A stretch of 64,000 nucleotides of DNA from JBIQKZ01 sp044464765 (GTDB lineage: Bacteria > Pseudomonadota > Gammaproteobacteria > Burkholderiales > Burkholderiaceae_B): contig JBIQKZ010000019.1 of the NCBI GenBank assembly GCA_044464765.1, positions 12,266-76,265 of the forward strand. Reading direction: 5' to 3'. Positions within the stretch are counted from its first letter, which is position 1, and every line of letters begins with the position of its first letter. Below are positions 62,907 to 64,000 of this stretch, piece by piece. The notes below the pieces were generated by a model. That model did not search any database and was not told where the DNA came from. It worked only from the letters and a program-made list of their open reading frames with translations. The position numbers and the translations under genes were made by a program.

Positions 62907-62931
62907 AAGGGCGCAGGAGTGCGCCCTTTTT
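62907..62931 (+). terminator. Strong Rho-independent terminator
   Basis: Perfect 9-bp stem AAGGGCGCA (62907-62915) and TGCGCCCTT (62920-62928), GGAG tetraloop, then a T run continuing from the stem. It must end a plus-strand transcript coming from the apparently gene-free region upstream, which suggests an unrecognised transcript or a truncated gene. Confidence 0.8.
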
Positions 62932-63038
62932 ATACGATGCTGAAATCGTATGGGGATGAAGAGAAGGAAAACCCTGCTCAGATCGAGCAGGCACACATCT
63001 GGCTGAGTGTAAGAGCAATTCCACTTTTGGACACTCGA

Positions 63039-63278
63039 ATGCGTAGACTCGGCGCCTTGCTGATGATAATTGGGGTTAATTTGGCGGTTGGGGCATGTGC
63101 CGCCGCATTTTGGAATGCGGCATATAGGTGCGTGCAGGAATCCTGCGACGAGGGTGGGATGGGACTGTTTATCGACATAATGTTGTCAGCCCAAGGCCTG
63201 GTCTACTGGGCCGTGATTGTCGTAGGTGCGGGGCTGTTTTGGAGGGGGCGGCGCATCAGAATGGCTGGGCGGGAATAG
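63039..63278 (+). CDS. Small membrane protein of unknown function
   Basis: 79 aa from ATG 63039; the frame is open from 62919 (119 aa) but the first part overlaps the terminator. Two membrane segments, LGALLMIIGVNLAVGACAAAFW and LSAQGLVYWAVIVVGAGLFW, with a short loop containing two cysteines and ending in a basic tail (RGRRIRMAGRE). An intermediate ATG at 62940 would add a polar N-terminus. Not recognised. Confidence 0.55.
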   Translation: MRRLGALLMIIGVNLAVGACAAAFWNAAYRCVQESCDEGGMGLFIDIMLSAQGLVYWAVIVVGAGLFWRGRRIRMAGRE

Positions 63279-63373
63279 AGAGGCAAAAAGATGCCGCCCG
63301 GAGGCGGTTCATGCAGAAAGCTCAGTGGCGGATGCACCTGCTATAAAGAGATCTCTCCATTACGAGGTTCAGT

Positions 63374-63640
63374 ATGCGTTTTGTGTCGTTGGTACTCGTT
63401 GTCCTGTTAGCGGCATGTCAAAGCGCCGATTCTACAGATTCTGTCGGTAGCTTTGCTTGGATGGAAAGGGTGGATCGTCAACTGTCGATATCAGACGGCC
63501 AAGGGCATGGTCCCGATTATGGGTCGCAGGAGTGGTGCGATGTGGTGTATTTCAAACTGCATGGGCAGCATGCTGCTGAGCCGGTGCCGTGCGACCAGGA
63601 CTGGATGAAGGAAGTCGATCAGGCTATCCAGAAGCGCTAG
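63374..63640 (+). CDS. Small putative lipoprotein
   Basis: 88 aa. Signal MRFVSLVLVVLLAAC with lipobox LLAAC (Cys16), then a short polar mature part with two further cysteines (EWCDVVYF and VPCDQDW) that could form a disulfide. Unknown function. 95 bp after the membrane protein gene on the same strand. Confidence 0.6.
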   Translation: MRFVSLVLVVLLAACQSADSTDSVGSFAWMERVDRQLSISDGQGHGPDYGSQEWCDVVYFKLHGQHAAEPVPCDQDWMKEVDQAIQKR

Positions 63641-64000
63641 GCTATTAGCGCCTTTTCTTGGTCGCCTACCAGAGCGACGCATGGCAAGAAGGAGATCTAC
63701 TTCCAAAAAGCTTATATCCAGAGCCAGGAGCCCGCAGGCCGATTTGCAACTCTGGTTAATCGCGCGGCTATATGGCGCCGGCGGGCGACATGCGCACCGC
63801 GGTAATCACCCATTTTTAACGGTCGTTATAAGTAGAGGCGATGGCGCACTTCAGCCTGGTCAACATGGTGCCGTAAGACCAGCGACAGAACGCAGGGCCT
63901 TGGAACAAGATCGAGGCCGACACGCGCAAGTACATCATGCGGGCCGGTGTCAAACGCATTCTAAATTTGAGCCACTTCGCGCAGTATTGCGCAAAGTAAA
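63641..64000. other. Right edge, no complete gene seen
   Basis: About 360 bp with several short frames. A frame from 63889 to TAA 63997-63999 reads as a plausible protein tail (WNKIEADTRKYIMRAGVKRIL) but has no start; it may be the degraded end of a gene. Nothing else is recognisable. Confidence 0.3.

Noticed and set aside
62100..64000. Search for the Tn4371-type target sequence TTTTTCAT as right end
   Set aside because: Only TTTTTAT at the terminator tail (62927-62933) came close; not a match, so no attR is called.
1..64000. CRISPR arrays, complete insertion sequences, rRNA or tRNA genes
   Set aside because: No regularly spaced long repeats, no transposase and no RNA gene were recognised by eye; short or degenerate examples could be missed.

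Overview
The window looks like most of a Tn4371-type integrative conjugative element (ICE) from a GC-rich betaproteobacterium (Burkholderiales, probably an Alcaligenaceae-like host such as Bordetella, Achromobacter or Pusillimonas). The assignment rests on the gene order DUF2840 - traF - DUF3363 relaxase at the left and LysR - EexN lipoprotein - traG - RHH - trbBCDEJLFGI - DUF2274 at the right, with two blocks of cargo between relaxase and LysR, where this family carries accessory genes. The integrase/rep/par end lies left of base 1 and is not seen. No rRNA, tRNA, complete IS or CRISPR was found.

Layout. (1) 1-3749: transfer genes (RHH tail, DUF2840, TraF peptidase, relaxase) with a 480-bp poorly explained gap. 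(2) 3764-13660: a metabolic cassette: LysR regulator divergent from an SDR, a small ABM-like protein, a frameshifted carboxymuconolactone decarboxylase-like gene, a cupin, a flavin amine oxidase-like protein, a zinc alcohol dehydrogenase and DUF2938; then two MFS exporters divergent from an AraC regulator. (3) 13707-39584: a 26-kb respiratory and redox island: a complete ccmABCDEFGHI operon; an operon ccoN-ccoO-diheme cytochrome-TsdA-like cytochrome-ccoI-trxA-trxB; a two-component system; dsbD, two TlpA paralogues, dsbG, a TSUP exporter, a dihydrolipoamide dehydrogenase-like flavoprotein, DUF302, a small DsrE-like protein and lnt. (4) 39670-53029: conjugation control and type IV secretion genes. 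(5) 53126-54935: a sulfide/persulfide module (rhodanese, ArsR-type repressor, MBL hydrolase) followed by a remnant of a second DUF2274 gene. (6) 55210-62047: five defence genes on the minus strand (AbiEi/AbiEii, Mrr-like nuclease, Hachiman-like HamA/HamB). (7) 62048-64000: repeat-rich, possibly an element end, then two small unknown genes.

How it works together. The redox island could supply a whole haem-copper oxidase branch: oxidase subunits, copper loading (CcoI), covalent haem attachment (Ccm), and reducing power moved from NADPH via TrxB/TrxA and DsbD to periplasmic TlpA, CcmG and DsbG. The strongest regulatory observation is that three promoters (ccm, cco, dsbD) share the same arrangement: a CTTAAN-N5-CTTAAT direct repeat 10 nt ahead of a plausible -10, which fits control by the OmpR/PhoB-type regulator encoded in the middle of the island.

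Limits: all calls are by eye from motifs, gene order and spacing; no database search was run, and operators and promoters are predictions.
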